From Phytophthora hibernalis (Eukaryota; Oomycota; Peronosporomycetes; Peronosporales; Peronosporaceae): a stretch of DNA of 64,000 nt. Below the pieces are notes generated by a model, which was not told the origin of the DNA, made no database searches, and worked only from the letters and a program-made list of their open reading frames with translations. Numbering within the stretch: the stretch's first letter is position 1; every line of letters begins with the position of its first letter. The stretch is from contig JAAKBF010000024.1 of NCBI GenBank assembly GCA_012656075.1, positions 434,001 to 498,000 of the forward strand. Reading direction: 5' to 3'. Below are positions 1 through 8,701 of the stretch, one piece after another. The position numbers and the translations under genes are program-made.

Positions 1-613
1 TTATGAGCAGCAAAGTCACTACCCCGCGTGTGGTTGTGGTCCAAATCCACGAAAACGTTCACTGCATCTTCAGCATTGATGCCACCACTAGCACTCATGA
101 CTCCTCGAGCGAAAATGTCACTGCCACGCAACACCGCTTCTCCACAGAGTCGATCCACCACGATACTCTTGAGTTCAGGGTTAAATTGCACTGGAGCAGC
201 TCCACTAGGTGACGACGGGATCATAAGCACGTCAGGTAGTGAAGAGTGGGCAAAAGCCTCAATTGGCTGTCGACTGGCATCCAAAGCCGCTAATCGGGTA
301 TTAAACCCCGTTAAATGAGGTTTTAGAGCTTGTAGAGCTTCATCTCGAGACAACTTCAACATGTTCACACGGACGGCAGTGAACGCAGGTCTGTAATATT
401 CATTGTAAAAGTCGATATTAGTCGTTAAAACACACTTTTTCTTATTTGAGACAGTGGGACGTACGGTCGCGCTAATGCGCGCTTGATATTTGACCAATGG
501 GGTTCGCCGTACGCGGCCCCGAGCTCCTGCTCCACTTGGGCGGGGAATGTCACGGAGAAGGCGTCCAACGTGGTGGCCCCAGGCACCTGGGGCGAGTCTT
601 CGAGCAGCGGCAT
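1..613 (-). CDS. NSUN6: NSUN6-type RNA cytosine-C5 methyltransferase, N-terminal part (runs off the window edge)
   Basis: The gene starts at 613 and runs leftward out of the window. Exon 1 is 613-465. An intron of 74 bp (464-391, donor GTACGT, acceptor TACAG) joins it to exon 2 (390 onward) in frame, giving ...LARP-PAFTAVRVN, the pattern seen at the same place in NSUN6 proteins. Exon 2 then shows a PUA-domain signature (VLRGSDIFARGV, followed by an NVFVDLD strand) about 110-150 residues in. NSUN6 enzymes use S-adenosylmethionine to methylate C72 of certain tRNAs and some mRNA sites. The catalytic Rossmann domain lies outside the window and was not seen. The gene is head-to-head with the HAD-like gene, with about 250 bp between the starts. 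Confidence 0.8.
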
Positions 614-862
614 GGTACGCTGGATAATGACTGGTGGAGTCTATGTAATAAAATACAGCGATGTGATTGGCTAAAAATAGACAATTGGAGGAGTGGATGT
701 AATTGAATAAATCGATTTGATTGGTTGAAACTTGACTTTTCAGCAAGAATAGGTGAGTGAAGCTCTCCAAGTTGAAGTTGGGACAGAGTGATGGTCGCGT
801 ATCATTTGACCTTTGTGAATTTACCAGCAACGCAACACATTAACTTCCTCCCGATATTGATT

Positions 863-1651
863 ATGGCTCCACGCGCTCGTGTATCGTCATATTCGCCGCG
901 CGTTGCTACGCCGCACACTCGACGTGCTAAAAACTCGACCAAAGCAGTTTCCGTCAAGCAGATGGCTGTGATGAACTGGGAGAATGTGCTCGTGCCCATG
1001 GACTGGATGATCCACAACCTGTCGCTCGGTGAATCTATTGCAACCATCGAGCGTGCAGTTATGCTGTGTCGTAACTCGCCAGAACTGCTTCAAGCCTTGG
1101 CGGCAATCGAAGATCGAGTCGTGGAGCTGCTGACGGAGACCGTGCGGTCTGTTAACGGACCTGTTTTTATTGTCAGCGAGTTCACTACAACCTACGTCGA
1201 GCTGGTGAGCGGTCTCTTCTTCCCGCGGCTCACAGCGGGTCTGCGTAATGCCACGACGGGGATTTACGTCGTAGGCACTCCTGACACGCAGCTTTCGGCT
1301 CTGGAGATGAGACTGTGGAAGACCAATGTGCTACGCACTGCGATCGTTGAGAACTTGTGTCAAATGAGTGGAGATGCCGCGGCGCAGTTGCTCGCGCGCA
1401 GAACGCTCGAAAGAATCGACGTTGTGGCTCTGTGCGCCAATGAGACGGACGTCGCTGCGACGTCGGCAATTCATCCTCTCGCTCCACACGCCGTCATTAA
1501 ATGTGTCCAGGTTCAAGCGTCCACTTACAGACAAGATCACAGCAGACCACCGCAACACCCGCTCGAGGAATTCCACTCGCATCTTGAAACGTTGACCAAG
1601 TTTGTCAAGCACGCAGCAGCCGCAAACCAACCCATCAATGTTGCGTTGTGA
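863..1651 (+). CDS. HAD-like protein of an oomycete-expanded family, with degenerate motif I
   Basis: This is an uninterrupted frame of about 262 residues. I took the ATG at 863; an in-frame ATG at 791 would add 24 residues. The layout resembles a large oomycete family of HAD-like proteins: a strand ending MNWENVLVPMDWM where the family has a D-D-T-type phosphatase motif, then a helix, then VFIVSEFTTTYVELVSG where the family has its threonine/serine motif II strand, then FFPRL. In this copy the nucleophile aspartates of motif I are not present, so phosphatase activity is doubtful. The family resemblance is from memory of its pattern and is moderate. It is divergent from the NSUN6 gene and probably shares its promoter region. 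Confidence 0.5.
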   Translation: MAPRARVSSYSPRVATPHTRRAKNSTKAVSVKQMAVMNWENVLVPMDWMIHNLSLGESIATIERAVMLCRNSPELLQALAAIEDRVVELLTETVRSVNGPVFIVSEFTTTYVELVSGLFFPRLTAGLRNATTGIYVVGTPDTQLSALEMRLWKTNVLRTAIVENLCQMSGDAAAQLLARRTLERIDVVALCANETDVAATSAIHPLAPHAVIKCVQVQASTYRQDHSRPPQHPLEEFHSHLETLTKFVKHAAAANQPINVAL

Positions 1652-2382
1652 GGGATCATTGTACAGAATGTACACCATTTCAGGTGAACTACAGCGATAT
1701 GTTAGAATAGATACGAATTTACTTGTAACTGCGGAAATACTCCAGGTCGAGCGATGCCATCTCCTCTTGGTGCACATGTAGATAGCTGTGTCTTTAGTTT
1801 GAAAGGAGTGTCAAAAACATGTTCTGTGGCACCTTGCAATCAGTTCTTTCCAACTCTCCATTTCACTGTGAAACGGAATTGTTCCTGCAGCGCGAAACGT
1901 GGACGCGAGCAGTGAGCGCGCAGTGAGTGGTGATTCGAAATGAAATCCAAGTGCTGTAGCCTTACCGAGCATGCGATCGCTGCAAGGTGTTTTATTTTTG
2001 CGGCAATCCATTGTTGTTCAAGTCTTCACACGATCACTCCGAGGAATTGGTCGTGGCTAATGTTATTCCGCCGATAATACGTTCAGCTTTTGAGAATTCC
2101 TGAGCAGAACTTCTTCAAAATACTTCGAAGTATTCTTTTGTCCTAGCAACCGAATCATCCTTGTCTTTTTGTGCGCTGTGTGCAGAAAAACTTTTCGACA
2201 AAAATATTAGCCCTGGTGTCAAGCTTGCAACCAGACCAGCCTAGTACGCTGGAAGAAACGCTAGGCCTTCCGCTCAACGTACGCAGGGTATACCATCAGC
2301 GGCAATCACTGCATTCAAAGGAACGCCGTGTATTTGCCTTAAGCTTAAGTAGCCGTCTTCTCTGTACCCTCCAACGGTGTTT
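1652..2382. other. Intergenic DNA, no gene seen
   Basis: This stretch separates the 3' end of the HAD-like gene from the 3' end of MYG1, which runs toward it. Short open frames on both strands show no family resemblance or splice structure. The two flanking genes are convergent here. Confidence 0.5.
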
Positions 2383-3482
2383 TCAACGGCCTTTACTTGG
2401 TCTCGTCGGGGCTTCGATCGACTTGGCAGCCATCTCGAGCGCGCCTTCGTAGGTGCGGTTGCCTCCAATGAAGCCGGCATTGTGCACGAATGTGCACCCT
2501 CAATGCCAGCCACGCGCGAGAGCTCATCGTCGCGCAGACTGCGCCAAGCCGGGAGAAGTCCCTTGCGCAGCGCGAAGGAGCCTGGCTCGACGTTCAGCGC
2601 TTGCACGCGCGTCATGTTACCCGTGGCGTCTCCATAAAGCACGAACTTGATCTGTCCAGGGATCAAAAGCTTCTCCTCCAGATCATGCAGGTGGGACTTC
2701 CACGGACAATAGTCCGGGAAGTGCACAATCTCTCCGGACTTGTGCGTCTGGAAGCGTTTCGCCACCGCTTTCTCCACAATCTCCCTAGCCGGCAGCCACG
2801 AGTGCACCAGGTCCTGAATAGCGTCCGTGAACTCAGTAATGGTCGTGTACATGGCCTGTTGGAACTGCTGGTTCACCCGAGCTTCACTCTGATCCTCGTT
2901 CCAACGCGGGTTCATGTAGCCCACACGACTGCTGAGACTGGTCGACACCTGGTAGTTGTACGTGAGCTTGGCGTCACCTGCACTGGCCACTTCCACCCCA
3001 TTATCAATGCCGTCAATGTGCTCAATGAAGTTCTTGTAAGCTTTCTGGTGCAGAATATCCAACGTCACCTCGTCCAGAGTAACAGGAGCAGCCAACTCCT
3101 GGATGATCTCCCGTCCAAAGTGTTTGTACACCAAACCAGCACTTGATAGCTTCGTGACGCGCACATCGTCGAATGTACCACTGAAGCTGCGTTGGTGGTG
3201 GTCAAATCTCAACGTCTGCGGGTCGTAGGCACCACCCACGTCCACAACAGCCTCACATTGAGCCAATTTAGCTTCGTCACGGGTCCGTAAGATATCGTGG
3301 GTAGCGAATTTTGGCAGCAGTTTGAGCATGGACACAGCCAACGCCTCGTCACAGTGGAACGTTCCATTGTGTGTGCCAATGTACTTCTTGTCGGACAGAG
3401 AAGAGGTCACTTGGACGCTGCGGAAGGCCGCGAAGCACGGGGCAGACGCCACGAAGGCCGCAGCTTTAGTCGGAACAGCCAT
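2383..3482 (-). CDS. MYG1: MYG1 family exonuclease (UPF0160), one frameshift near the C terminus
   Basis: MYG1 proteins are DHH-superfamily 3'-5' RNA exonucleases of nucleus/nucleolus and mitochondria. The N terminus (MAVPTKAAAFVASAPCFAAF) is basic and hydrophobic and could be a mitochondrial presequence. The signature HNGTFHCDEALA starts near residue 38 and DHHQRSF near residue 94; these carry the metal-binding residues. The conserved C-terminal motif TFVHNAGFIGG is present but in another frame: one base is missing around 2493-2498 within GGTGCA. In the shifted frame the protein ends at TGA 2385-2383, giving about 366 residues, close to the family length. Without the shift a non-homologous tail runs to 2274. 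I treat the shift as a likely base-calling error. The gene starts 216 bp from the divergent trihelix gene. Confidence 0.88.
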
Positions 3483-3698
3483 GATGGTTAATGACTGGAC
3501 GGCACCACTGGAATGTAACGGTTTTTATCTCACTTGAGTGACATGATATTACTGAAGAGGGAGATTTGATTAACAATAGATTCTGTGCCGTGGTCAGTAA
3601 TAGGAAGGTTTCGGAATAGTGCCTAATAATAGAGAAAATCCTTGACATTTTGAAAATTTCGGCGTGAAGAAGCCCAGTGGAGGTGTAAGCTGGTAGAG

Positions 3699-4668
3699 AT
3701 GGCGGACGAGCAGATCACGCCGGCCAGCACCGGTACGACTCTATATACCTTACAAGTAGAGCGGGGCGTAGGTCAGGTAGGCTGCGTGGGGCTGCGTGTG
3801 CGGGGATGGCGTGGGGATACACTGTAGCCTCTCGAAGTTCCTGTTTTAGTTACAGAGCGGTATTTTTTCCCGAATAAGAAACTGACGTATTTTATTTTAT
3901 ATTTCGCAGGGCGAGCGCAGTCGACCCAGAAGCCTGCAGTGCGGGGAAGATATGCCAAGTTCAATGGCACTATGGATGTGCTGTTATTGGAGGCCCTGCA
4001 GGTCAACAATCCATTCACGGCCAAACACGGCACGAGGCTGCAAATGTGGCAAAATGTGGCCGAGTCGGTCGGTGTTTCGGTGTTTAAAAACCCGGCAGCT
4101 TACTCTTGGCACACGTGCCGGTGAGAAGATAGGGTCTAGTTTCTAATGTTTTTTTAGGGTCTCATGAATTTTTTCTTTTTTTTATTGTAGCGATCGCGTG
4201 ACGGCTCTCATGAAGATGTATACAGACGGCAAGCACGACAAGTTATTTAAGCACGGGACGATGGAAGAGAACGCTCGGAAGGAGGCCATTTTACGGGAGA
4301 TCAACGATACGCTCATTCGGAAGAACCACAAGATGGCTGGACAGACGGTCGTGGACGGGAACGGCAAGGAGAAGATTGTTGTGACGAAAACTGAGGGTGT
4401 GGACATCAATCCTCCTCCTGATCCAGAACCCGCAGCGCAACCGCAGGCTCAGAAGCGACGAAAACTCGAGACGTCGGTGGCTGTGATCACGGGCCACGCC
4501 TCGGACGCTCATGACGCTATTAGCAGCGAAAACTTCCGTGCGCGGATCCTGGAGCTTATTGAGAGCAAGATCCAGTTTGATATGGACCAGCGACAGAAGG
4601 AGACGGAGCTCCGCGAGCAGGAGTTCGAGTTGCAGAAGCGGTTTCTGGAGTATTTACAGTCCAAGTAG
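3699..4668 (+). CDS. Trihelix/Myb-like DNA-binding protein, three exons
   Basis: Exons are 3699-3732, 3910-4120 and 4191-4668. Introns are 177 bp (GTACGA...CGCAG) and 70 bp (GTGAGA...TGTAG), and both joins keep frame. The protein of about 240 residues starts MADEQITPASTG. A globular helical region follows, with tryptophans spaced as in Myb/SANT or trihelix domains (FNGTMDVLLLEAL, MWQNVAESVG, YSWHTCRDRVTALM), at roughly residues 25-110. After it come an acidic/proline linker, a KRRK basic patch that could be a nuclear signal, and a C-terminal charged coiled coil (DQRQKETELREQEFELQKRF). Oomycetes have many such proteins and some derive from transposon accessory ORFs. The target is unknown. This copy has no frameshift. 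Confidence 0.72.
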
Positions 4669-4863
4669 TGACTATATGCATGGTTGCGTGGTGCACTGCA
4701 GTAGGGTGCTGGCGATGGATAAAACGGTGGCAGTGTGCAGACAAAGGTGTAAATCTCGGACTAGGTGAAAGGGGAGACGCAGGGGAAGAATGACGATAGC
4801 TTTGTTCAATGAATAACCGCTTCATTTGTGTCATCTTCCTCGTCTCCTCACTGTTTGTCTTCG

Positions 4864-5369
4864 TTACGTCTTGCTGTCTGCCTGGTTATTTTCAAGCGCC
4901 TTGGCCTCCTCCTGCATGCCCTGCAGCAGCTTGGCGATGTTCTGTTTGAGTTCACACAACTCCTCCTTCTCTTCCTGGGAGTCCCATTCCTCCTCACACA
5001 CCCCGCCTTTAGCTTCCGGTCGACCTTCCTCTTCACTGTCAAGGTCGTAGTCTTCATCGTCATGCTGAGACTTGGCCAACTTGAGATCACTCGATCTCCT
5101 CCTTCTACTGCCTTTACGCTTCGGTGACGCCGAGTCCGAGTCCATTCGGTGTCTACCATAACAATTCGAGCCTTCTTCCTCAAAGTCGTCGATGTCTTCC
5201 GTGATCTCGTCCTCTTCGTCGTCCGGGTCCGATTTGAACCGACCTTGCATATTGACCTCAAAGGTTTTCACACGCAACGCCAAGTCATGCAAGCGCAGGA
5301 CAATTCCAGCTCGGCATCTTCATCTACACTGCCCGTACTGCTATTGTAGCCATCTTCATCCAAGTCCAT
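4864..5369 (-). CDS. Acidic, coiled-coil hypothetical protein
   Basis: The open frame 5292-4864 encodes 142 residues but lacks an ATG at its head. An acidic frame beginning at ATG 5369 (MDLDEDGYNSSTGSV) leads into it with a one-base slip near 5293-5300, so I join them as one gene of about 168 residues. The product is rich in D/E (for example SDPDDEEDEITEDIDDFEEE), has a basic KRKGSRRRRS patch near the middle that could be a nuclear signal, and ends in a heptad-like helix (EEKEELCELKQNIAKLLQGM). I do not recognise a family. It is divergent from the N6AMT1 gene, 108 bp between start codons. Confidence 0.5.
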
Positions 5370-5477
5370 CGTTGCAACCGACGAAAGCTCAGGAATGGTA
5401 TGCGTCCTTTCATGATCACTAATGTGGTGCACATTCCAGGGATAACTGGCCGTGCTTTGACAGTTTTAACGGAGACC

Positions 5478-6373
5478 ATGGCGGAACTACCGGAGATTGA
5501 CTTGGCGTACGACTGCGACGTGTACGAACCGGCAGAAGACACGTTCCTGTTTGTGGATGCATTGCAAGATGAACTACCGCAGTTGGCAGCTCTGGACCCA
5601 ACGATTTGCGTCGAAATCGGGTACGTCAGGTGCGAAAACTCAATTCGTGGTGGACATTGAATTGACGAGGTTTGTAGTTGTGGAAGTGGAGCAGTGTTCG
5701 TGTATCTGGTCACGCAGTTGCAGAAATTGGGGACGAGGGCCATGTTCCTGGCCACGGACATTAATCCGTTGGCGGCGGGAGTGGCTCAGCAGACGGCCAA
5801 AACAATGGAGCCCAAGCGTTCGACATTGTACGCACAGACTTGCTACAATGCTATGAACCGCGGATACAGGTATGCAGACTGTAGAGAATTGATAGATGTG
5901 GTGCAAAGTTGATCTAATGTTGAGTATTTCTCTGCAGGGCCACGTTGATGTGCTGCTGTTCAATCCGCCGTATGTGCCGACTTCGTCGGACGAAGTTGGA
6001 TCCTTGTACGTGGCGTGACGGGTGGACTGGTTGTGAGCATGGATTCATGTTGGTTTTGCAGAGGCATCGAGGCTGCGTGGGCTGGTGGACTTCATGGGCG
6101 TGAAGTGATTGATCGACTGCTGCCAAAAATCAAGGATCTTCTTTCGCCCCGCGGAGTGTTTTACATGGTCGTGGTCGTTGAGAACAAGCCGGAAGAAATC
6201 GCTGCTATTCTCGCTAAAGACGGCTTCGAAATGACGGTGCGTTGCCAAACTTACCATGAATGGGCAGATTGGGTTGCTCATGGCTACCGTTTTGTGTTTC
6301 CCAGGTTGTTCGCTCTACTAAAGCGAAGAATGAGCAATTGTCCATTCTCAAGTTCACCAGGAAGTCTTCGTAA
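5478..6373 (+). CDS. N6AMT1: N6AMT1/HEMK2-type class I methyltransferase, five exons, one frameshift
   Basis: Exons are 5478-5620, 5678-5869, 5938-6005, 6062-6236 and 6305-6373; all introns are 56-68 bp with standard borders. The SAM-binding motif reads CVEIG-CGSGAVFVYLV across the first intron. The catalytic NPPY motif is in exon 3 (VLLFNPPYVPTSS), followed by GIEAAWAGGLHGREV in exon 4, a family hallmark. Relatives methylate the glutamine of the GGQ motif in eRF1, with TRMT112 as partner, and have been reported to methylate histone H4 lysine. One base is missing in exon 2 near 5802 (CAATGG after AAAA); restoring frame there also makes the exon 2/3 join correct, supporting a sequencing error. 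The first exon carries the YEPAEDTF motif. Confidence 0.85.
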
Positions 6374-6489
6374 ATGTGAACATGAACTACGAAACCGAGA
6401 TGCCTCATGGGTGATTTTCTTGCTAGTTGCAGCACGTGAGTTGTGAAAATGCTACGGCATCAACGCTTTAGCGCATCTTCAACGTTTTT

Positions 6490-6760
6490 TTATAATTACT
6501 GGACGATGACACCCCGCGGTAATCCACACTCACAGTTCTTGCGGCCGATGGAGTTAATAGTGAATGCACACCCAATCTTGGGCACTTCATGCGCAGCGCC
6601 AAAGGACGACAAATACAGGTGGTGCGTGGAGTTGTAGCTGCCATTTTTACCTTGTGTCGGGGACCTGAAGTTAGCAGTGTCGTATTCGTCCTGCCGCGTT
6701 GCTTGGCTTTGCAAACCTTTCCTTTGGTCTTGTACCTGTTCAGTCCCATCATGAACGCAA
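6490..6760 (-). CDS. Small unrecognised protein, reading frame slips once
   Basis: Two overlapping minus-strand frames can be joined by a one-base slip near 6690-6700: MMGLNRYKTKGKVCKAKQRG, then DEYDTANFRSPTQGKNG and on to CECGLPRGVIVQ and a stop near 6496. A possible splice acceptor (CTTTCAG) lies just upstream of the first frame, so more exons may exist. The composition looks protein-like but I recognise no family. It would be transcribed toward the 3' end of the N6AMT1 gene. Confidence 0.3.
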
Positions 6761-6946
6761 CAAATTCTGAAAGTAGCGCGGTGTGTTATTCATGCCCAGT
6801 CCAGAGGACGTCCAACGGATTTCCTTAGTCAATGTGGTGCGTTTTATTGCGCTCTTTCACCCGAGGCAATGCGTCGTTCGCTTTGAAGATTTTCATTGTC
6901 CAATTTGCCGACCTAGCGACTGTGTTGTCGACTCACAAGCTTAACG

Positions 6947-7822
6947 ATGTCGCATGCTACAGCGGTACTGGTGTTCCGCGTCCTCGCGGGTTGCTCGTAT
7001 CTCGTAATGTTGAGCAGTCCATCGCTCAACATCTACCGAGTGCACAAAGCCCGCAGTGTCGGCATTCAATCCATCTTCCGCTGGTTGCTTTGCTCGCCAA
7101 CTCCCACCTATGGTAAGCTTCATATGCTTGACGTAGCTGTTCACGAAAGCTAACAGCTCTGCTGATGAACAGGATGATGTATGGTTTCCTAGCCAAAATT
7201 TACTTCCCAGTTTTCTCGTGCTTCCTCGTCGGTGACTTTGCCGCCATCATTTACCTCACGATCTACTTTCGCTACTCCGACAACCGCAGATATGTGGTCC
7301 GCTTGATCGCCACCGTATCCATCATCCTATCTATCCTGACATTCTACGCCATTTTAGGCGGCGCTGGTGTCACAAACCAAACCGCCACGGCGTCAGTACA
7401 GTGTTGGGGTTCTTCGCTGATATTGCCAGTGTTTGCCTGTACTGTGCCCCCTTGGAGAAGTTGTTCATGGTGCTCAAGCACAAATCTGCCGCATTCATCA
7501 ATCTACCCATGGTGCTTGCGGGATACGCGAACAACATGATCTGGCTCACGTTCGGCAGTCTGCTTGGGAACTGGTTCATGATCTCCATCAACATTTTCTT
7601 CTTCACCATGAACAGCTTCACTCTTGTCGTGTACCACATCTACGACCCGAAGACACACCCACTCGAGGAAGGTTGGGACAAAAGAATGTGGACAAGTGCG
7701 AGAATCCAGAGAAGATCCCTCTTAAGGCGATCGAAAACGATGACAACGAAGAGTTCGTCGTGATTCAGGTGTCCCACGACATCCTTTCAGACAGTAAGGG
7801 CGATGTCGCGAGTCCTCCATGA
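6947..7822 (+). CDS. SWEET (MtN3/saliva) sugar transporter A
   Basis: Exons 6947-7112 and 7173-7822 are separated by a 60 bp intron (GTAAGC...AACAG). SWEETs are seven-helix bidirectional sugar carriers built from two MtN3 repeats. This one shows the first repeat (SPSLNIYRVHKARSVG, then FPVFSCFLVGDFAAIIYL) and the second (FFADIASVCLYCAPLEKL, then GYANNMIWLTFGSLLGNWFM). A hydrophilic tail follows. Three single-base deletions break the frame, near 7079, 7379 and 7683 (short C and A runs); comparison with paralogue B shows where. The intron position is the same as in B. It lies about 4 kb from B in the opposite orientation, with a kinase gene between them. Confidence 0.88.
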
Positions 7823-8701
7823 ACAACCGCATAGTTTATTCGCTATTATACCATTGTACAGATTTCGAAATGGTGATTTTTGTCTGGTACTAAGAAACCT
7901 TACCACTTGAGTACTGTACATGTAGAAGTTAACCGTTCGGAAGAAATTTCAACGTCACGATGACCAACTTGTTCATTGTGAATTTTGATGCAACATGTTG
8001 CAATCACGCAAAGAACAGTGGTATATTCGTCAACACTGATCCATTGCCAGCGAGACTGGAATTTCTGGCTTGTGGACTGGCATCGGTGGCACCTTCCAGA
8101 AGGTGGAAGGACGAAAACTTTCAATTGGGTAGCAGGCCACAAAGAAGTCGACAACAGATCGCGGAATAAATTTATGTTTGCAATCGAGTTGTAGAACTTC
8201 AAAGGCTCAAACTAACGTCTAAACAATCAACACTTGCCTGACGAACACATTGCTTGAAGTCCGCATACTCAAATCCAGTCGCCATATGGTCAGCACTCGC
8301 TATTGGTCCAATTCAAAATAACCCCTCCCATTGGCCCCTCGTAAAGAATCCACGTTACGTGGATACACTCCAAATTTTGAATACACCCTTTTCAAACTCC
8401 AAACCCAATATCCTCTTATCCAGAATACCTTCCCTTTCACATCCCATCCACTACTCCCTCCATCATCTAATAGACCTCTCCACCATAATCCTTTACCCCT
8501 CCTCACTCTCCCCTCCTCAACAGTAAAATAAGCACAGAGCGTTGTGCGGAAGGGGATAAGGCACAAAGCGAAAGAAGGAACGTACGCTGCGCCTCGCAGC
8601 TCCGTTCGTCTCTCGGCTCTCGGCCGTCCTCTCCACCCCCCGCACGGCCCGCGCTCTCCGCCTCCTCCCCGCGCATCCCGCGCGCCAACTCCCATCTCGT
8701 C
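7823..8701. promoter_or_regulatory. Upstream region of the kinase gene with a pyrimidine-rich tract
   Basis: No gene is seen between SWEET A and the kinase gene. From about 8320 to 8520 the plus strand is strongly C/T-rich (for example CCCTCCTCACTCTCCCCTCC), with two ATTGG boxes (inverted CCAAT) near 8303 and 8331. Such tracts just upstream of a start codon are compatible with a promoter or 5' UTR. GC content rises sharply from 8580 toward the ATG at 8702. Confidence 0.4.

Noticed and set aside
2490..3146. 218-residue plus-strand open frame
   Set aside because: It is the mirror of the MYG1 coding strand and has no family motif.
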